Shown here: piece by piece, positions 7,714 to 10,578 of the stretch
How the letters are laid out: each line of letters begins with the position of its first letter
Numbering within the stretch: the stretch's first letter is position 1
Source of the DNA: Dehalococcoidales bacterium
Lineage (GTDB): Bacteria > Chloroflexota > Dehalococcoidia > Dehalococcoidales > UBA2162
Length of the DNA stretch: 10,578 nucleotides
Assembly: GCA_030648675.1 (NCBI GenBank)
Contig: JAUSGV010000038.1
Span: forward strand, 1 to 10,578
Reading direction: 5' to 3'
The notes under the pieces: generated by a model
Databases searched by the model: none
What the model saw: the letters and a program-made list of their open reading frames with translations, nothing else
Told to the model about the DNA's origin: nothing
Made by a program: the position numbers and the translations under genes

Positions 7714-8343
7714 ATGCGCAAAATGATCATGTTTTTACTCATGTCATCAGTCTTGTTGACCGCCTGCGGCGGTTCCAACTCGTATGAGCCCCCACCAAAA
7801 CTAACACCGAACCAGTGGAGTTCTCCGCCGGCGATGCAGATAGATACCTCAAAAACGTATTACGCCACGGTTACCACCACCCTGGGATCTTTCAAGATCC
7901 AGCTTTTTGCCAACGAGACACCGAATACGGTAAATAATTTTGTTTTCCTGGCCAACCAGGGCTTCTATAACGGCGTTATCTTCCACCGCATCATTAAAGA
8001 CTTCATGATCCAGACCGGCGACCCCGCCGGCACGGGTGGCGGCGGCCCCGGCTACAGGTTTAACGACGAACTGCCGCCAAAGCACGCCTATGAGACCGGG
8101 ATTGTCGCCATGGCTAACGCCGGGGCACACACGAATACGAACGGCAGTCAGTTTTTTATCTGCACCGGCCCGGATGCGGTAAACCTGAATGGTTTCCCCA
8201 ACTATACTCAATTCGGCAAGGTCGTCAGCGGGATGGACATCGTTCAGAAGATAGCCTCGGTGCCGGTCGGCCCCGGCAATCCGGATGAGACCAGCCGCCC
8301 GGTTAATCCGCCGTGGATTAAAAAGATTGAGATAAGCAATTAG
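7714..8343 (+). CDS. Lipoprotein peptidyl-prolyl cis-trans isomerase (cyclophilin type)
   Basis: A cyclophilin that would catalyse proline cis-trans isomerisation in proteins outside the cytoplasmic membrane. The N-terminus is a lipoprotein signal: MRKMIMFLLM, a hydrophobic stretch and the lipobox LTAC with C18 as lipidated residue, followed by GGSNS and a proline-rich linker to about 45. The cyclophilin domain spans about 48-208. It has FHRIIKDFMIQTGDP with catalytic R92, F97 and Q100, then MANAG and NGSQFFI (143-149) and FGKVVSGMDIV. The position of the tryptophan that binds cyclosporin in eukaryotic forms appears to be non-tryptophan (LNGFPNYTQFGKV), as in bacterial PpiB. Length (209) is normal for a secreted cyclophilin. 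GGAGG lies 9 nt before the ATG. It is a single-gene unit with its own promoter and a hairpin soon after the stop. Confidence 0.95.
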   Translation: MRKMIMFLLMSSVLLTACGGSNSYEPPPKLTPNQWSSPPAMQIDTSKTYYATVTTTLGSFKIQLFANETPNTVNNFVFLANQGFYNGVIFHRIIKDFMIQTGDPAGTGGGGPGYRFNDELPPKHAYETGIVAMANAGAHTNTNGSQFFICTGPDAVNLNGFPNYTQFGKVVSGMDIVQKIASVPVGPGNPDETSRPVNPPWIKKIEISN

Positions 8344-8376
8344 CAGGGCATTTTCAAAGGATAAAAATCTCTCCTA

Positions 8377-8399
8377 ACCTCTCTTTGCGAAAGAGAGGT
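8377..8399 (+). terminator. Hairpin after the cyclophilin gene, possible terminator
   Basis: ACCTCTCTTT pairs perfectly with AAAGAGAGGT over ten base pairs around a GCG loop, 34 nt after the stop codon. The following TGTTTGTT is only partly U-rich, so termination is plausible but not certain. A related hairpin occurs at 9640-9660, which suggests a repeat family recruited as a transcript end. Confidence 0.5.
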
Positions 8400-8401
8400 G
8401 T

Positions 8402-8428
8402 TTGTTAAAAAAGATTGCCGCGTATAAT
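8402..8428 (+). promoter_or_regulatory. Orphan promoter-like sequence with perfect TATAAT
   Basis: TTGTTA (8402-8407), a 16-nt spacer and consensus TATAAT (8423-8428) on the plus strand. The next plus-strand sequence is repeat DNA and then the antisense of the lipase gene. No plus-strand gene follows, so it may be fortuitous or may start a non-coding transcript. Confidence 0.3.
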
Positions 8429-8435
8429 CTGAATT

Positions 8436-8464
8436 GTCATTCCGGCGAAGGCCGGAATCCAGCC
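8436..8464 (+). repeat. REP-like palindrome (CATTCCGGC...GCCGGAATCCAG)
   Basis: ATTCCGGC (8439-8446) pairs with GCCGGAAT (8451-8458) around GAAG, eight perfect base pairs. GCCGGAATCCAGCC (8451-8464) recurs in inverse orientation at 9676-9689. Such CATTCC...GGAATCCAG palindromes are common dispersed elements in bacterial genomes. Confidence 0.65.
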
Positions 8465-8468
8465 GTGA

Positions 8469-8578
8469 TGTCATTGCGAGATTCGAAATCGAGCAGTCTA
8501 TCCCGATAGAAATCGGGAACCCGAAGTGCCGATTTCTTCGGCATCCCGCATGATTTTGGAGAATCGGGACAATCTATA
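8469..8578 (+). repeat. Long TCATTGCGAG repeat, left copy (MITE-like)
   Basis: About 110 bp with imperfect terminal inverted repeats: ATTGCGAGATTC at the left end against ATTGTCCCGATTC read inward from the right end. Inside are two clean hairpins, TCCCGAT/ATCGGGA (8501-8518) and TGCCGA/TCGGCA (8527-8543). An inverted, longer copy lies at 9477-9618. It shares GAATCGGGACAATC and CCGAAGTGCCGATT exactly, in reverse complement. No open frame is present. Confidence 0.75.
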
Positions 8579-8612
8579 CCAAACGTTTTTGGTGTAATAA
8601 GCCGTCCGAAGC

Positions 8613-9455
8613 TCAGAGCCCCTTAATGTGAGCTACCAACCACTCATCCATGTCGGCGAAGACCTGCTGCCGACCGGGTTCGTTAAAAATCTCGTGATAA
8701 AAGCCCGTATACAGTTTAAGCGTTTTATCGGCAGACCCCGCCCCGTTATATACAGTTTGGCTGCCTTCGGGGTCCGATAACCGGTCGGCGTCGCCGTGCA
8801 TTATCAATACCGGCAAACGTATTTCAGATACCCGCCGGCGAATCATCGCCATCGCGTCCATTAATTCGACGCCCATTCTGGCACGGACCTTGCCCTGATA
8901 AACCAGTGGGTCGTGGACGTAAGCATCCACTACACCTTTGTCACTACTGACGGCATCAGCATCCAGCTTATAAAGGCCCGTTCGAGGTGCAAACCGGGAA
9001 AGAAGGCGGGCAGCGAAAATCGTAACAGCCGGAACATCTGCAGGTGGACTTAATAATGCTCCGCTGAGAACGAGCCCGCGAAAGCCGTTTTGATGAGAGA
9101 CGGAATAAGCCGCGGCGATCGTGCCACCGGTGCTGTGTCCTATCAGAAAGAGCGGCACATTTTGATGCCGGCTTTGTACCAATTCACGGAAAATATCAAG
9201 ATCGTTAACAAAGTCAGAAAACCGGTCGGTGTATCCCCTTATGCCTTCTGATTTCCCGTGTCCTCTCAGGTCGTAAGTACAAATGCCATAACCGCGGGGC
9301 AGGAAATAATCGACGAGATTACCGTAGCGACCGCCATGCTCACCGAAACCGTGCACGACTAAAAGGATGGCTTTCGGCTTTTCTTCCGGCATCCAGAATT
9401 GATAATACAGGTCGAGCCCGTCATGTCCCTTAAAGCGGCCGTCGGAATGCTGCAT
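8613..9455 (-). CDS. Alpha/beta hydrolase, monoacylglycerol lipase/lysophospholipase-like
   Basis: A 280-residue serine hydrolase of the Hydrolase_4 (monoglyceride lipase) group. It begins with the usual short strand region (LDLYYQFW), then VVHGFGEHGGRY (33-44), which supplies the oxyanion-hole HGxGEH, and YDLRGHGKSEG (61-71). The nucleophile S108 sits in GHSTGG, where most relatives have GHSMGG. D224 (HGDADRLSDP) and H254 (FYHEIFNE) complete the triad. A variable cap lies between about 135 and 200. No signal peptide is seen, so it is probably cytoplasmic. It would cleave monoacylglycerols, lysophospholipids or similar esters; the exact substrate cannot be read. The ATG at 9455 has a poor ribosome binding site, and the upstream DNA is repeat, so expression control is unclear. 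The gene lies alone between inverted repeat copies, with no T-rich terminator after its stop. Confidence 0.92.
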   Translation of the reverse strand: MQHSDGRFKGHDGLDLYYQFWMPEEKPKAILLVVHGFGEHGGRYGNLVDYFLPRGYGICTYDLRGHGKSEGIRGYTDRFSDFVNDLDIFRELVQSRHQNVPLFLIGHSTGGTIAAAYSVSHQNGFRGLVLSGALLSPPADVPAVTIFAARLLSRFAPRTGLYKLDADAVSSDKGVVDAYVHDPLVYQGKVRARMGVELMDAMAMIRRRVSEIRLPVLIMHGDADRLSDPEGSQTVYNGAGSADKTLKLYTGFYHEIFNEPGRQQVFADMDEWLVAHIKGL

Positions 9456-9476
9456 AAATTACACCGAATTTGTACG

Positions 9477-9618
9477 GATTGTCCCGATTCCATAAAGTCA
9501 TACGGTGCCGATTCATTATCTTCATACGGCATCCCGTATGAGGGGCGAAATCGGGAGATGCCGCATGAGAATCGGCACTTCGGTTCCCCGATCAAAATCG
9601 GGGAATCTCGCAACGACA
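9477..9618 (-). repeat. Long TCATTGCGAG repeat, right inverted copy
   Basis: About 140 bp, a reverse-complement relative of 8469-8578. Shared blocks are GATTGTCCCGATTC (9477-9490), AATCGGCACTTCGG (9570-9583) and the TCTCGCAACGACA end. It has an extra internal part that includes the palindrome CATACGG/CCGTATG (9523-9540). The element starts 21 bp upstream of the lipase ATG, so the lipase promoter must lie within or beyond it. Confidence 0.75.
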
Positions 9619-9639
9619 ATTGATGTCCCCTCACTTTCA

Positions 9640-9669
9640 TCTCTCCCGCAAGGGGAGAGAGACTTTTTT
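9640..9669 (+). repeat. CTCTCCC hairpin followed by a T-run
   Basis: TCTCTCCC (9640-9647) pairs with GGGAGAGA (9653-9660) around GCAAG, then GAC and TTTTTT follow on the plus strand. It has the form of an intrinsic terminator for plus-strand transcription, but no plus-strand gene lies nearby. For tyrS, which is on the minus strand, the T-run is on the wrong side. It resembles the hairpin at 8377-8399 and is best treated as a dispersed repeat. Confidence 0.55.
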
Positions 9670-9675
9670 ATAGAG

Positions 9676-9689
9676 GCTGGATTCCGGCT
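9676..9689 (-). repeat. Half copy of the GGAATCCAG palindromic repeat
   Basis: GGCTGGATTCCGGC is the exact reverse complement of GCCGGAATCCAGCC at 8451-8464. Only one arm is present here, so it cannot form the hairpin. Confidence 0.6.
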
Positions 9690-9717
9690 TCCTCCAGTTT
9701 GACACGGTCATTAAAAG

Positions 9718-10578
9718 TTACAGCTCGTCAACAACGATACGGATGAAACGGCGCTTTTTGCCCACTTCGAACACGGTACCGTTCTGGACGGGGACAACGC
9801 GGTCGGATTCCGCCAGTTTCTGGTGGTCTTTCGCCACGGCACCCTGCTTTACCAGCCGGGCAGCCTCACCGCGACTTTTGGCAAAGCCCTTTTCGACGAG
9901 CACGGTGATAACGTCGACGCAACTCGCTCCGTGGGCGAGATGATATTCCGGAATCTCTTCGGGCATTTCGCCTTTCTGGTGCACTTTTTCGAAATGCTGC
10001 TCCGCTTCTAAAGCCTCCGGTTCACCGTCGAGCAGCGTGATTATCTCGCGGGCAAGCCGCTTCTTCAACGTCATGGGATTGACGGCGTCGTTTTCCATGT
10101 CCTGCTTAAACCCGGCCAGCTCTTTATCAGGGACGTCGGTCAGCAGCTCGAAGTACTGCAAAACCAGGTCGTCGGCGATGGACATTATTTTACCGTATTT
10201 TTCTTTTGCCGGTTCGGCGACGGCGATGTAGTTCCCCAGGCTCTTGCTCATCTTGCGGACGCCATCGGTGCCCACGAGCAAGGGCGTCATGACGCACTGC
10301 TGCGGCCGCTGCCCCACCATTTCCTGTAACTGGCGTCCGGCCAGGATATTGAATTTCTGGTCTATACCGCCGAATTCGACGTCGGACTGGATCACGGTCG
10401 AGTCGTAGGCCTGCAGCAAAGGATACATTAACTCGGTCACGGCGATAGGCCGTTGCTCAGTAAAACGCTTGTTAAAATCGTCGCGGGCGAGCAACTGGGC
10501 CACGGTGAAACGGCTGGTCAGCCGGATGACGTCGGCAAGGGAAAACTTCCCGAACCAATCGCTCTGCCACCGTACCTC
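9718..10578 (-). CDS. tyrS: Tyrosyl-tRNA synthetase, C-terminal part (5' end outside window)
   Basis: TyrRS charges tRNA-Tyr. The visible 286 codons run off the right edge in frame; the apparent start at 10503 is only a GTG inside the gene, since coding similarity (RWQSDWFGKFSLADVIRLTSR) continues upstream of it. Seen are the typical catalytic-domain blocks YPLLQAYDS, DVEFGGIDQKFN and the KMSKS signature (10254-10240), then the anticodon-binding helical domain and a C-terminal S4-like RNA-binding domain (roughly the last 65 residues, FAKSRGEAARLVKQGAV). The N-terminal Rossmann part with the HIGH-type motif lies outside. The sequence resembles the shorter KMSKS-bearing (TyrZ-like) bacterial type. 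It ends with DEL then TAA. No clear terminator follows on this strand before the repeats. Confidence 0.95.
   Translation of the reverse strand, partial: EVRWQSDWFGKFSLADVIRLTSRFTVAQLLARDDFNKRFTEQRPIAVTELMYPLLQAYDSTVIQSDVEFGGIDQKFNILAGRQLQEMVGQRPQQCVMTPLLVGTDGVRKMSKSLGNYIAVAEPAKEKYGKIMSIADDLVLQYFELLTDVPDKELAGFKQDMENDAVNPMTLKKRLAREIITLLDGEPEALEAEQHFEKVHQKGEMPEEIPEYHLAHGASCVDVITVLVEKGFAKSRGEAARLVKQGAVAKDHQKLAESDRVVPVQNGTVFEVGKKRRFIRIVVDEL

Noticed and set aside
9640..9669. Intrinsic terminator for tyrS
   Set aside because: The T-run follows the hairpin only on the plus strand, while tyrS is on the minus strand.

Overview
The window is ordinary bacterial chromosome, moderately GC-rich, with intact housekeeping genes read in the standard code. 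Gene content and style (NAD-dependent DNA ligase next to pth; serA, an AGT-like class V aminotransferase and a DUF1015 gene in one neighbourhood; many intergenic TCATTGCGAG-type repeats) suggest an uncultured anaerobic bacterium, most likely Chloroflexota of the Dehalococcoidia type. That placement is a judgement from memory of such genomes, not a computed result.

Left part (1-2538, all minus strand): a compact operon reads ligA, then a very small gene, then pth, which runs off the left edge. The small gene is the most notable item. Its obvious open frame (about 66 codons) is only the C-terminal part of an 85-codon gene with one in-frame UGA. Read through, that UGA forms a C-x-x-U motif at the redox position of the SelW/Rdx thioredoxin-like family. 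A stem-loop fitting the bacterial SECIS layout lies just after it. It is therefore predicted to be a selenoprotein that simple ORF calling would truncate or miss.

Middle part (2539-7565): a repeat-rich spacer of about 300 bp separates ligA from a plus-strand DUF1015 gene. DUF1015 converges, with a 17-nt overlap, on a minus-strand operon of aminotransferase, serA and two or three small ORFs, at least two of them membrane proteins. Aminotransferase and SerA supply two steps of the phosphorylated serine pathway. No phosphoserine phosphatase is present, and DUF1015 sits beside these genes.

Right part (7566-10578): a well-formed divergent promoter pair drives the serine operon leftwards and a lipoprotein cyclophilin (peptidyl-prolyl isomerase) rightwards. 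A monoacylglycerol-lipase-like alpha/beta hydrolase on the minus strand lies between two inverted copies of a 110-140 bp repeat with terminal inverted repeats. The window ends inside tyrS (minus strand, N-terminal part missing). No tRNA, rRNA, CRISPR array, transposase or phage gene was seen.
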